Positions 6,844 to 15,794 of a stretch of 64,000 bases of DNA are shown here, piece by piece. Below the pieces are notes generated by a model, which had not been told where the DNA came from, did not search any database, and saw nothing but the letters and a program-made list of their open reading frames with translations. This DNA comes from Euhalothece natronophila Z-M001 (GTDB taxonomy: Bacteria; Cyanobacteriota; Cyanobacteriia; Cyanobacteriales; Rubidibacteraceae): contig NZ_CP042326.1 of assembly GCF_007904085.1 (NCBI RefSeq), forward strand, positions 2,418,001 to 2,482,000, written 5' to 3'. A program made the position numbers and the translations under genes. Positions within the stretch are counted from its first letter, which is position 1, and the number at the start of each line of letters is the position of its first letter.

Positions 6844-7497
6844 CTAGTTTCTTGGGTAATTCATTTTTTCGCAAGTCCCCAATCGAATGTTCTCCCCTGC
6901 AACTCGAACAAGGTAATCACGAAAAAGTTGTAGAAGCCTATTGACCTCATCTTCCCACATACGTCCACTAGGAAGATAAACACGGAATAGCAACCCCTCA
7001 TCTGTTGCTTCAATAAAAGCTTGAGCTGATATAGTTACTTCGGACACACGCCGATAAGGAAGAGTCAATATATTATAGAAATCAAATAGTTGGTTGGTAA
7101 ACCTTACAGTTTCAGGACTCGCATCAGCTAAAAGTTTTAAATTTGCTTCACGATAATCATCTGTTTCTTTAGGGTTGGGAGTTGTCCCCAGAAGAGACTC
7201 ATAAACAAACAGTTGGTGTGGTTTCTTGGCAATTTCTTTAAGCAGGATGTTGCCAATTTCTTCGTAATCTGGATCTGCGAAGAAATTATATGTTTTAGGA
7301 GTCACCTTGCCCAAAATAGCTTTAACATTTGGGGATTTAACAATACTAACTATTTTCTTCCAATTTTCTGGTTTGGAATGAAGCATCTTCTTGATATATA
7401 CCTTACCTGCTGTTCTCAGAGAAGATATAATTCCTTCGTGATCTATATCGTTAATTAGAAGGATTTCAGCGTTATTTGTATCAAAATCATGTTCCAT
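6844..7497 (-). CDS. Unrecognised 217-aa protein whose 3' end is replaced by the IS
   Basis: The protein looks soluble and globular: an N-terminal segment beginning MEHDFDTNNAEILLINDIDH, a basic helical region (KVYIKKMLHSKPENWKKIV), and a C-terminal region rich in Trp/Leu (YLPSGRMWEDEVNRLLQLF). No family was recognised. The final 11 codons before the stop (after GENIRL) are encoded by the insertion sequence. Without the IS the frame would run GENIRLNHTFITGTE and stop, so the change is limited to the extreme C-terminus and the protein may still work. ATG at 7497 is preferred over a TTG seven codons upstream. The context is an accessory, TA-rich island. Confidence 0.6.
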   Translation of the reverse strand: MEHDFDTNNAEILLINDIDHEGIISSLRTAGKVYIKKMLHSKPENWKKIVSIVKSPNVKAILGKVTPKTYNFFADPDYEEIGNILLKEIAKKPHQLFVYESLLGTTPNPKETDDYREANLKLLADASPETVRFTNQLFDFYNILTLPYRRVSEVTISAQAFIEATDEGLLFRVYLPSGRMWEDEVNRLLQLFRDYLVRVAGENIRLGTCEKMNYPRN

Positions 7498-7819
7498 TAT
7501 GCACTTTTCGGCTAACAACTAAGTTAGATAGTGTGCTCACGCCTCACAATTTTACTCCTAAAAATGTGACTTTGTACCTCCGGCTCTCCCAGTGCCAATT
7601 ATGAGGCATATTATACACAAGACCAATATATAATTCAAACTCAGCCAACTACTAATAACCTAAATCATTACTATTGAAAACATCAGTGATCAATCAAGGA
7701 AGATGTGTTAGTAAGAGTTGTGGTGACTGTCTTTGCAATGCTCCCAATCCTTCTCTGTTAAGCTATAAACTACAATTACAAAGAACGATCGCGCTCCCTT
7801 TATCGTTACAATAACCGTT
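7498..7819. other. Gap upstream of smc
   Basis: About 320 bp without a convincing gene. It holds the start regions of the unknown minus-strand gene and of smc, plus one GATCGCGC site at about 7787. No inverted repeats, RNA genes or clear promoter boxes stood out. Confidence 0.5.
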
Positions 7820-10800
7820 ATGGTTCATGTAAAACGTCTAGAATTATCGCGGTTTAAGTCGTTTGGTCAGACGACACAAATTCCCCTGCTACCAGGTTTT
7901 ACCGTAGTATCGGGTCCCAATGGGTCGGGAAAATCCAACATTCTCGATGCGCTGCTGTTTGCGTTAGGTTTAGCGAGTTCCCGGGGAATGCGGGCGGAAC
8001 GTTTGCCTGACTTAGTTAATAATAGCCGAAATAATGGCAAAGGACGAGCAGAGACAACGGTTAAAGTTACCTTTGAATTGGATGATGAAACAGAATGGTC
8101 AGTGGCGCGACGGTTACGAGTAACGAAAGAAGGAAGTTATGCCTCAACTTTCTATATTAATGATGAAACTTGTACCCAAAGCCAACTCCATGAACAACTG
8201 CGCGAGTTAAGAATTTATCCCGAAGGCTATAACGTGGTGCTACAGGGGGATGTCACTCGTATTATTAGCATGAATGGACGGGAAAGACGGGAAATTATTG
8301 ATGAGTTAGCAGGGGTGGCTGAATTTGACCGTAAAATTGCTAAGGCGAAGGAAACTTTAGAGACGGTTAAGGAAAAAGAGGAACGCTGTGAGATTCTACA
8401 ACAAGAGTTAATTAAAACACGCGATCGCGCTGCCAGTGAACGTAACAAAGCAGAAAAATATCGTCAACTGAAAGCCGAGATTCAAGAAAAACAGCAATGG
8501 GAAACGGTTTTAGAATGGAAAGCCCTTAAACAAGAAATTGATAGCTTACAGGGGGAAATTAGGGGGAATGAGGAAGCCTTAAGTCAACTGAACCAGACGA
8601 TTCAAACCACTGATCAAGAAATTCAAGAAGCCAGTAAACAGCTAGAAACCCTAAACCAACAGGTAAAAGCCTTAGGGGAAGATGAACAGTTAGAAGCTAA
8701 TTCTAAACTTGCTACCCAAAAAGCCCAACAAGAACAATTACAACAAAGGGAAACTGAATTAAATCAAACCTTAGAAGAAACAGAAACCGCAAAAACAGAA
8801 ACCCAACAGCAACTGCAACAACATCAGACTCGCTTAGAAACTCTACAGCAACAATTAGAAGATTTAACTCAGAATAAATTACAAGAATTACAGCAAGCCC
8901 AAGAAACTGCTCAGACTAGATTAACAGAAAGTCGAGAACAGGCAAACGCGATCGCGGCAGCCTCAGAAGAATGGATCCAACAACAAACCCATCTCAACCA
9001 ACAAATTAATCAACTACAAAACAGTCTAAACCCCCAAAGAACAGAACAAGCGCAACTGCAAGAACGAGAAACCCAACTGCAGCAAAAAATTCAAGATCAA
9101 CAAGCCACCCTCTCTTCCCTAACCCCTGAACTAGAAGAAAAACAGGAACACTACCAACAGCTAGAACAAACCGTTAACGAACTACAACAACAAGTTCAAC
9201 AACTCGCCCAACGCCTCAGTGAAACTGAAGAAGAAAAGAAACTGCAACAAACTACCCAAAACCGTCTTTTACAAGAACAACGGGATAAACAACGGCAATT
9301 AGATAAATTAGAAGCCACCCAACAAGCCCAACAGGAAGCCCAAGGCACTTATGCCACTAAAATTATCTTACAGGCAAATCTTGAGGGAGTCTGTGGTTTA
9401 GTCGCCCAACTCGGACAAGTAGAACCCCGTTATCAACTTGCTTTAGAAACTGCAGCTGGGGGAAGACTCGCCCATATTGTCGTTGAAGATGATCAAGTGG
9501 GCGCAAAAGCGATTCAACTGCTAAAAGAAAAACGGGGGGGACGAGCAACTTTTCTTCCCTTAAATAAAATTCAACCTCCTCGCCATAACTTGAGTACAGC
9601 CTTACGCTATGCCAATGGTTTTATTGATTATGCCGTTAACTTAATTGAATGTGAACCCCGCTATCAGGTAATTTTTGCCTTTATCTTTGGCAATACCACC
9701 GTCTTTGAAACCCTAGAAAAAGCCCGTCCTCATTTGGGAAAAACTCGTATTGTCACTCTAGATGGAGAAATTCTCGAAAGTAGTGGGGCGATGAGTGGGG
9801 GAAGTCGCAGTACCCGTTCTAGTCTTCATTTTGGCACAGCAACCGAGACAGAATCAGAAGAAATTCAAGAATTAAAAACCCGTTTAGCCGAAATTGAGGA
9901 AATTTTAGCCGTTTGTGAACCAAAAATTGAACAAGCCAGTGCAGAAAGTCAACGTCTCACAGAACAACTGAATACCACACGCCAACAGCATCAAGAACAG
10001 CAGTGGCATTATAACCAGACAGAACAGGAAATTACTCGTTTAACCCAACAAAAAGAGCAACTCACTGCACAACTGCACCAAAATGAAGGAGAATTAACCC
10101 AATTACAGCAACGGTTAGAAGAACTTGCCAATACGATTCCCCAACAAGAAGCGGAGTTAGAACAGCGACAAGAAGAACTTGCCAACCTCGAAGCGAGTCA
10201 TAGTAATAGCCAATGGCAAGAGATGCAAACATTAATTAAACAGCAAGAAGGGGAGTTAAAGCAAGCCGAAACTGCTTTAGAGGAAGCAAAACAGCAAAAA
10301 CAGGAGTTAGAAACAGAAAAGCTACGGTTACAGGAAAAAATAAGTACCGCCCAACAGCGTTTAACCGAGTATGAGGAAAAAATTCAAACGACTCAAGAAC
10401 AGAAAGAGAGTTTAGACGGGCAAAAAGAAGAAATTGCTGAGAAAATTACAGAAACTGAAGGGATTATTGCTGAATTACAGGAGAAATTAGGTAAAATAAA
10501 ACAGGAGCGCGATCGCGCAGACCAAACCCTCCGTTCCCGTCAGCGTCAACAAGACAAACAAACTTGGAAACAACAAAAACTGCAAGAAACCCTTAACGAA
10601 CAGCGAGAAAAACTCATAACACTACAAAACCAACATCAAGAGAAAGCTAACACCCTTCCCCAACCCCTTCCTGACATTCCCGAGTTAGTAGCAGAAACTG
10701 ACAGCGAAAACATTACCTTTGCCACCTACAGAGAACAACTTAGCCATCTCCAAGAGACCATACGTCAAATGCAACAGCGTCTTCAAGACATGGAACCTGT

Positions 10801-11377
10801 AAATATGTTGGCATTGGAAGAATACGAAAAAACCCAGGCACGTCTTGATGAACTAACAGAAAAACTAAATACCCTCGAAGGGGAACGCAACGAACTCCTC
10901 CTCCGCATTGAAAACTTTACCACCAGTCGCATCCAAGCCTTTAACGAAGCCTTTAACGCCGTTAATGAAAACTTCCAAACCATTTTTGCCACTCTCTCTG
11001 ATGGGGATGGTTACTTAGAATTGGATCAACCCGATGATATTAGTAATGCTAACTTAAATCTTGTTGCCCATCCTAAAGGAAAAGCTGTCCAGAAGCTACA
11101 TTCTATGTCAGGGGGAGAAAAATCATTAACCGCCCTCAGTTTTATTTTTGCCCTCCAACGTTATCGTCCCTCCCCATTTTACGCCTTTGATGAAGTAGAT
11201 ATGTTTCTCGATGGTGCGAACGTCCAAAGACTAGCAAACATGATTCAACAGCAAGCCCAAGAAGCGCAATTTATTGTGGTTAGTTTACGCCGCCCCATGA
11301 TTGAGGGTTCCATGCGAACTATTGGTGTAACACAAGCTAGAGGTGCTTATACACAAGTTTTAGGAATTAAACTGTAA
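7820..11377 (+). CDS. smc: Chromosome segregation protein SMC
   Basis: A 1185-residue ATPase that compacts and helps segregate the chromosome together with ScpA/ScpB (not in this window). Order of parts: Walker A GPNGSGKSN (32-40), a long Gln/Glu-rich coiled coil, a hinge at about 510-690 (from YATKIILQANLEG to FETLEKARPHLG), a second coiled coil, the ABC signature SMSGGEKS (about 1094-1101) and Walker B FYAFDEVDMFLD (about 1120-1131). The length is normal and the frame is intact. HIP1 sites are tolerated inside the gene as Ala-Ile-Ala or Arg-Asp-Arg. It is flanked on both sides by TA islands, and the downstream vapC converges on it with 25 bp between stops. Confidence 0.97.
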   Translation: MVHVKRLELSRFKSFGQTTQIPLLPGFTVVSGPNGSGKSNILDALLFALGLASSRGMRAERLPDLVNNSRNNGKGRAETTVKVTFELDDETEWSVARRLRVTKEGSYASTFYINDETCTQSQLHEQLRELRIYPEGYNVVLQGDVTRIISMNGRERREIIDELAGVAEFDRKIAKAKETLETVKEKEERCEILQQELIKTRDRAASERNKAEKYRQLKAEIQEKQQWETVLEWKALKQEIDSLQGEIRGNEEALSQLNQTIQTTDQEIQEASKQLETLNQQVKALGEDEQLEANSKLATQKAQQEQLQQRETELNQTLEETETAKTETQQQLQQHQTRLETLQQQLEDLTQNKLQELQQAQETAQTRLTESREQANAIAAASEEWIQQQTHLNQQINQLQNSLNPQRTEQAQLQERETQLQQKIQDQQATLSSLTPELEEKQEHYQQLEQTVNELQQQVQQLAQRLSETEEEKKLQQTTQNRLLQEQRDKQRQLDKLEATQQAQQEAQGTYATKIILQANLEGVCGLVAQLGQVEPRYQLALETAAGGRLAHIVVEDDQVGAKAIQLLKEKRGGRATFLPLNKIQPPRHNLSTALRYANGFIDYAVNLIECEPRYQVIFAFIFGNTTVFETLEKARPHLGKTRIVTLDGEILESSGAMSGGSRSTRSSLHFGTATETESEEIQELKTRLAEIEEILAVCEPKIEQASAESQRLTEQLNTTRQQHQEQQWHYNQTEQEITRLTQQKEQLTAQLHQNEGELTQLQQRLEELANTIPQQEAELEQRQEELANLEASHSNSQWQEMQTLIKQQEGELKQAETALEEAKQQKQELETEKLRLQEKISTAQQRLTEYEEKIQTTQEQKESLDGQKEEIAEKITETEGIIAELQEKLGKIKQERDRADQTLRSRQRQQDKQTWKQQKLQETLNEQREKLITLQNQHQEKANTLPQPLPDIPELVAETDSENITFATYREQLSHLQETIRQMQQRLQDMEPVNMLALEEYEKTQARLDELTEKLNTLEGERNELLLRIENFTTSRIQAFNEAFNAVNENFQTIFATLSDGDGYLELDQPDDISNANLNLVAHPKGKAVQKLHSMSGGEKSLTALSFIFALQRYRPSPFYAFDEVDMFLDGANVQRLANMIQQQAQEAQFIVVSLRRPMIEGSMRTIGVTQARGAYTQVLGIKL

Positions 11378-11402
11378 AATACCCTCTTTTTTAATGGGAG
11401 TG

Positions 11403-11903
11403 TCAAAAAGCACATTGAAAGCCAGTTTCTCTAGATGCTTTTTGATCAAAAGTTAGAAGTATCTCATACCCATATTTTTCACCAATTTGCTGAATTAGAT
11501 AATCAGAAAAATCAGCTTCTCCCTTCTCATAGCTTCTCAAAGCCTTCAGACAACAATCCAGTTGCTCAATTTTAAAAACAGGAACAGACAGAATTTTTTG
11601 CAATGTTGCAACTCTTTCACGCTTAGAAATTTTATAAGCTGTTTTATAGTGATTCCAAATAAAAAACAGCAACCTAAAAGTAGTGGGAGCATCTTGCTCC
11701 CTAGTAGCAGCCAAGATGGCTGCACTACGGAACTGAATTGGAACGACTATAAGTACCCAATTCAATTCACATAATACAATACAAGAGATAAACCCTTGTT
11801 TCTCTGTTGTTAGTGGTTCAATTGCTTCTGTTGCCTTTTGTGCCTGTTCGGGATTATCTTCAACAATATACCGAATCAGAACATTAGTATCAATCGCATA
11901 CAT
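11403..11903 (-). CDS. VapC-type PIN toxin carrying an in-frame MITE insertion
   Basis: The 166-residue frame contains a PIN domain with Asp5 (YAIDTNVL), the Glu of LCELNW, Asp in ADFSDYL and Asp in LTFDQKA. Residues following NWVL are interrupted by 35 residues (IVVPIQFRSAAI... to FFIWNHY) encoded by a 105-bp insertion that also occurs almost identically at 48.0 kb. Removing the insertion with one TA copy gives ELNWVLKTAYKISKRERV, the expected PIN helix, and a 131-residue protein of normal length. The frame has survived. Whether the toxin still folds is unknown, since the loop falls just after the catalytic Glu helix. The start overlaps the stop of the upstream AbrB-like gene (TAATG). Confidence 0.85.
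   Translation of the reverse strand: MYAIDTNVLIRYIVEDNPEQAQKATEAIEPLTTEKQGFISCIVLCELNWVLIVVPIQFRSAAILAATREQDAPTTFRLLFFIWNHYKTAYKISKRERVATLQKILSVPVFKIEQLDCCLKALRSYEKGEADFSDYLIQQIGEKYGYEILLTFDQKASRETGFQCAF
11645..11751. mobile_element. MITE, copy 1 (TA target, about 105 bp)
   Basis: The boundary repeats are TAGTGATTCCAA and, inverted, TAGTCGTTCCAA (10 of 12 positions), each flanked by TA. Inside are two perfect hairpins: GGGAGCA/TGCTCCC (11685-11701) and GCAGCC/GGCTGC (11707-11723). A copy at 48010-48116 differs at one base only (T at 11684). There is no coding capacity, so movement would need a transposase in trans; the TA target suggests the IS630/Tc1 group. Confidence 0.85.
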
Positions 11904-12148
11904 TACAACTTGGTTCCTGCTTCTTGTTCAATTGCAGCATTCATCTCTTCTAGAGTTTTTGGCGTTCCCTGATAATTGACACAACCTTTCAGAGATTTTA
12001 CATCTGTTGCTCGTGGCTTAATGACATACGTTCCATCTTCTAGTGGTTCAAACAAAACTTTGTCTCCTGTTTTAAGGTGCATGGCATCCCGTAAGGCTTT
12101 CGGTAAAGTAATTTTAATACAAACATTGGTATCCAAGAGATAACTCAT
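11903..12148 (-). CDS. AbrB/MazE-type antitoxin whose N-terminus is a VapC start (chimera)
   Basis: 81 residues. Positions 12 onward read as a SpoVT/AbrB swapped-hairpin antitoxin (KITLPKALRDAMHLKTGDKV, then VLFEPLEDGTYVIKPR) with an acidic toxin-binding tail. The first 11 residues, MSYLLDTNVCI, are instead the standard opening of a VapC PIN toxin. The normal AbrB opening (..V..KGQ) is missing. The upstream gene is a VapB-type antitoxin that would normally precede exactly such a VapC. The simplest reading is a deletion that joined codon 11 of one vapC to the body of the next module's antitoxin. The first beta-strand needed for AbrB dimerisation may be supplied by the new residues; function is uncertain. 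Confidence 0.75.
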   Translation of the reverse strand: MSYLLDTNVCIKITLPKALRDAMHLKTGDKVLFEPLEDGTYVIKPRATDVKSLKGCVNYQGTPKTLEEMNAAIEQEAGTKL

Positions 12149-12390
12149 AGCAAAGGCTCACGTTCTTGATCTTCTGGTTGAGGTTCTCGCACCAGAGGTT
12201 CACCTTCCCAACCGCCAATCACTTCCTCAAAAAAATTTGGCAGCCATTCTTCCTGTTGAACTTCTATATCTTTTTCTTGCAATAATTTTGCTAAAAGTTC
12301 CGTTGCTTCTGCTTCTAAACTACGATTATTTTCCGTAGCTAATTGTTCTAATCTTGCCCATAAATGAGGAGGAATTTTATCTAAAATCAA
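12145..12390 (-). CDS. VapB-type antitoxin left without its toxin
   Basis: 81 residues. The N-terminal half (LDKIPPHLWARLEQLATENN, then RSLEAEATELLAKLL) is a ribbon-helix-helix/FitA-like antitoxin domain, and the tail (WLPNFFEEVIGGWEGEPLVRE) is the toxin-binding part. Its stop overlaps the next start by 4 bp, as in vapBC operons, but the gene that follows keeps only the first 11 VapC codons. If still produced it is an orphan antitoxin that could repress this operon. Confidence 0.75.
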   Translation of the reverse strand: MILDKIPPHLWARLEQLATENNRSLEAEATELLAKLLQEKDIEVQQEEWLPNFFEEVIGGWEGEPLVREPQPEDQEREPLL

Positions 12391-12599
12391 TTGTGGAATA
12401 TTTTCTCCAAATTTGAATTCTGATTAATTATACCTTTTTCTATTCTACCATTTACTTCCATTTTATTTCATAATTAAGTTTGAGTTTCGCTAACCTCTAG
12501 CTAACCTACATTGAATGATTCATTGGGTGGACATGAGATAACCTATGATGATAGACATAATATACCTAAAACAATGTCTGATTGCTCAAAAGTTAACCA

Positions 12600-13511
12600 A
12601 TGGCTGTCCCGGATTATCAAAGTTTAATGTTTCCCCTTCTCGCCTTCTGTAATGATGCCAATGAACACAATGTACAAGAAGCCATTGATGCTTTAGCCCT
12701 TCAATTTCAACTGACTGCTACTGAAAAAAATGAATTACTTCCCAGTGGAAAACAAACACGCTTCGCCAATCGTTTGGGTTGGGCGAGAACTTACCTTAAA
12801 AAGGCTGGATTAATTGAAAGTACCGCTAGAGGTAAATTTAAAATTACAGAACGAGGAAAGCAGTTTCTAAAGACTAATCATGATCAAAAAATTAGTGCTA
12901 AAGACTTGGAATAATTTGCTGAGTATTTAGACTTTAAAAAGCAATCAAGCTCAAATTCTAATCCTCAATATTCTGCCTCTTCCACTGCCGAAGAAACTCC
13001 TCAAGAACAATTAGAATCAAGTTATCAAACACTTCGCTTAGAATTAGCTCAAGATATTTTACAGCGTTTAAAGGCTTGTTCTCCCCAATTTTTTGAACGA
13101 GTGGTATTAGATTTACTTGTGGCTATTGGTTATGGCGGTTCTCACAAGGATGCAGCGCAAGCAGTTGGACAAAGTGGTGATGGCGGAGTTGATGGGATTA
13201 TTAAAGAAGATAAACTAGGCTTAGATGTTATTTATATTCAAGCAAAACGTTGGGAGGGAACAGTTGGCAGACCAGTTGTGCAAGGTTTTACAGGTAGTTT
13301 AGAAGGCGTTCGGGCAAGACGGGGAATTTTAATGACTACTTCTAAATTCTCTAAAGAAGCATGGGAATATATTGAACAAATTGAAAAGCGAATTGTTTTA
13401 ATTGATGGAGAAGCAATGGCTCAATTAATGGTTGATTATAATGTTGGGGTGACAGAAGTTGATCGTTATACTCTGAAAAAAGCTAACTCAGATTATTTTG
13501 AAGAAAGTTAG
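12600..13511 (+). pseudogene. mrr: Mrr-type restriction endonuclease with an internal stop codon
   Basis: One frame runs from ATG 12600 to TAG 13509-13511 with a single TAA at 12912-12914 (codon 105). The part before the stop is the Mrr N-terminal winged-helix domain (MAVPDYQSLMFPLLAFCND...). The part after it has the Mrr catalytic core: Asp in GDGGVDGIIKED, then YIQAKRW, the D..(E/Q)xK nuclease motif. Together they give about 303 residues, the usual Mrr length. Mrr cuts modified DNA. A nonsense change has probably inactivated it; read-through, or restart to give the catalytic domain alone at about 13101, is possible. No methyltransferase gene is adjacent, as expected for a type IV enzyme. 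Confidence 0.85.
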
Positions 13512-13621
13512 TTAGCTCAAAAATTAACTTTTTAATCAAGTAAATTCTTTATAAATAGCGCGATCGCGCTCTCTGAATCTAGTATTGGATTTATTATGGG
13601 TGGTTGGGAAAAGAATTGGAA

Positions 13622-13900
13622 ATGGAGTTTGAATGGAATGCAGAGAAGGCAAAAGTTAACTTAAAAAAGCATAATGTTTCGTTTCAGGAAGCTGGTACTG
13701 TCTTTAATGACCCACTTTCCGTAACTGTTCCCGATCCCGATCATTCCATTGGAGAAAGTCGTTACATTATTATTGGAATGTCGAGTTTAGGGCAAGTTTT
13801 AGTTGTTGCCCATACCGATCGAGGTACAAACATAAGAATCATCAGCGCACGAAAAGCAACACCAAAGGAGAGGAGGTTTTATGAACAAGGAACTGAATAA
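13622..13900 (+). CDS. brnT: BrnT-family toxin
   Basis: 92 residues starting MEFEWNAEKAKVNLKKHNVSF, the classic BrnT opening, then VFNDPLSVTVPDPDHS, and ending in RIISARKATPKERRFYE. BrnT is a RelE-fold ribonuclease that blocks translation until bound by BrnA. The ATG at 13622 is preferred to a TTG six codons upstream because the family begins at this residue. The 3' end overlaps the brnA start by 20 bp, giving tight coupling. No disruption is seen, so this is one of the intact TA modules in the window. Confidence 0.92.
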   Translation: MEFEWNAEKAKVNLKKHNVSFQEAGTVFNDPLSVTVPDPDHSIGESRYIIIGMSSLGQVLVVAHTDRGTNIRIISARKATPKERRFYEQGTE

Positions 13901-14108
13901 CGAAATGGAAGATGAATTACGCTCTGAATATGACTTTGCTCAAATCGAAGGAGGTGTCAGAGGCAAGTATGTTGATCGATATCGCGCTGGAACTAACTTG
14001 GTGCGGTTAGCGCCTGATGTGGCTGCTGCTTTTCCTGATGAAGAAGCGGTTAATTCTGCTTTGAGAATGTTAATTAATGTTGCTCAACGCTATAACAGCA
14101 ATCACTAA
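13881..14108 (+). CDS. brnA: BrnA-like antitoxin
   Basis: 75 residues. A strong AGGAGG ribosome binding site lies inside the end of brnT. The sequence ends in a ribbon-helix-helix region (NLVRLAPDVAAAFPDEEAVNSALRMLI). Antitoxins in this position neutralise BrnT and repress the operon. The N-terminal half is acidic and probably contacts the toxin, an arrangement seen in cyanobacterial BrnA variants. The pairing is supported by overlap and order. Confidence 0.85.
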   Translation: MNKELNNEMEDELRSEYDFAQIEGGVRGKYVDRYRAGTNLVRLAPDVAAAFPDEEAVNSALRMLINVAQRYNSNH

Positions 14109-14175
14109 ACAGGAAAAGATTACTACTTCTCAACAACGCTTGAGTAAGTATGAAGCAATTTAAGACAGAAAATTT

Positions 14176-15543
14176 CTATTTTCCAATGCAAAAACGACTG
14201 AAAATTCGATCAAGCATGGATTCGGTGACTTCTTCTCCTGTAATTTCTCCTAAGGCTTGAATCGCGCTACGGAGATCAATTGTCCAGAAGTCGAAGGGAA
14301 GTTGTTGGTCAATGGTTTCTAAAACGTGCTGAAGGGCGCTTTTGGCGCGAGTGAGGGCTGCCGCTTGTCGTTGGTTGATGGCAAAGTCACTGTTGGCTGC
14401 GTTGAGGTTTCCTTGTTGAATCAGGCTAAGGATGGCGGCTTCTAGTTCATCAATCCCTTGAGATTGGGTAACGGCGGTGTAAACTTTTTCTGGGATGGCT
14501 TCAGGATATTTAATGTTACTGGGGGAGGCGAGATCGGTTTTATTAATAACGAGAATGAGGGGACGGGATTTAACTTGTTCGTAGATGAGGTCGTCTTCTG
14601 TAGTCCATCCCTGTTCGGCATCAATGGTGTGTAGAATGAGATCAGCTTTTTCAGCGGCTTGGCGCGATCGCGCTACTCCAATTTTTTCCACCTGATCTTC
14701 GGTTTCTCGGATTCCTGCGGTGTCTAATACTTCTACGGGAATCCCACCGACTACCAGTTGTGATTCTACAACATCACGGGTGGTTCCAGGGAGGTCAGTT
14801 ACAATTGCGCGATCGCTGCGACTCCAAGCATTTAATAAGCTAGATTTCCCGACATTTGGTCGTCCCACAATCGCCACTTTAATCCCAGTCCGCAATAATT
14901 CTCCTTTGTCGGCGGTACTGAGAAAATACTCTACTTTTTCCAACACTGATTTCACCTGTTGCTGGATTTCATCTTCATCTAAGGGGGGTAACTCATCCGC
15001 AAAATCCACTCTTGCTTCCACTTCCGCTAAGATGTCAAGGCAGGTACTTCGTAATTCCCGAATCGGCTGGGCTAACTTCCCTTGTAAGCCTGCTAACGCC
15101 ATTTCCCCTGCTTGTGGCGATTTTGCCCCCACTAACTCAGCAATGCTTTCAGCTTGAGTGAGATCAATTCGTCCATTGAGAAAGGCCCTTAAAGTAAATT
15201 CTCCAGCTTGGGCAAGTCTTGCCCCTTGTTCTAAACATAACTGCAACACTTGCTGTACTGGAATCATTCCCCCATGACAATGAAATTCCACCACATCCTC
15301 ACGGGTATAAGATCGGGGAGATTGCATAATGAGGAGTAAGGCTTCATCTACCACCTTTTGGGTTTCAGGATGATGAACATAGCCATAGAGAATGCGGTGT
15401 GATTCCCATGGTTGTTTTCCAGGGGGATGAAATAGGGTTTTGGCAATGGTTAGGGCTTCTTCTCCAGATAAACGAACAATCCCGACACTTCCTTGTTGGG
15501 GAACAACAGGGGTCGCGATCGCGGCAATCGTATCTCCTTGCAT
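14176..15543 (-). CDS. mnmE: tRNA modification GTPase MnmE
   Basis: Acts with MnmG to build the carboxymethylaminomethyl group on U34 of certain tRNAs in the cytoplasm. 455 residues: an N-terminal tetrahydrofolate-binding domain, a helical domain, and an embedded GTPase with GRPNVGKS (227-234), TTRD (254-257), DTAGIRE (274-280) and INKTD (near 340). The C-terminal FCIGK holds the catalytic Cys. All landmarks are intact and the length is usual. The gene is transcribed toward brnA, with about 65 bp between the two stops. Confidence 0.97.
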   Translation of the reverse strand: MQGDTIAAIATPVVPQQGSVGIVRLSGEEALTIAKTLFHPPGKQPWESHRILYGYVHHPETQKVVDEALLLIMQSPRSYTREDVVEFHCHGGMIPVQQVLQLCLEQGARLAQAGEFTLRAFLNGRIDLTQAESIAELVGAKSPQAGEMALAGLQGKLAQPIRELRSTCLDILAEVEARVDFADELPPLDEDEIQQQVKSVLEKVEYFLSTADKGELLRTGIKVAIVGRPNVGKSSLLNAWSRSDRAIVTDLPGTTRDVVESQLVVGGIPVEVLDTAGIRETEDQVEKIGVARSRQAAEKADLILHTIDAEQGWTTEDDLIYEQVKSRPLILVINKTDLASPSNIKYPEAIPEKVYTAVTQSQGIDELEAAILSLIQQGNLNAANSDFAINQRQAAALTRAKSALQHVLETIDQQLPFDFWTIDLRSAIQALGEITGEEVTESMLDRIFSRFCIGK

Positions 15544-15794
15544 TAGTTTATCCTTTTTTCTACAACAACAAGGGCAAGTAGTATAGTACGTATTATTTAT
15601 TTTATGGGATGTCCTACTTTTTAGAATTGGGAAAACTTGGAAAAGCGCGATCGGGTATAATCGTTTGGTTCTAGGTTTAAATATGGTAACACTGCTACTC
15701 CAACCACTTGATATTACCCTGAGTCAATAGCTACTGCTTTGTCATGTTAACTGGAGAAAACATGAAGCCATTTTTGTATAAATAGGAGGTTAAG

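Larger units (their letters stand above)
5590..6880 (-). mobile_element. ISAzo13-like insertion sequence (about 1.29 kb)
   Basis: The element is bounded by imperfect terminal inverted repeats: GGGATTTGCAATAAAA from 5590 inward, and the reverse complement of TTTTTTCGCAAGTCCC ending at 6879; about 13 of 16 positions match. It carries one transposase split by a -1 frameshift. Flanking AA dinucleotides suggest a 2-bp target duplication, but the ends cannot be fixed to the base. It has landed in the last codons of the gene transcribed from 7497. Removing the element and one AA restores a short natural-looking C-terminus for that gene. Both transposase halves lack stops, so the copy may be active. 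Confidence 0.8.
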
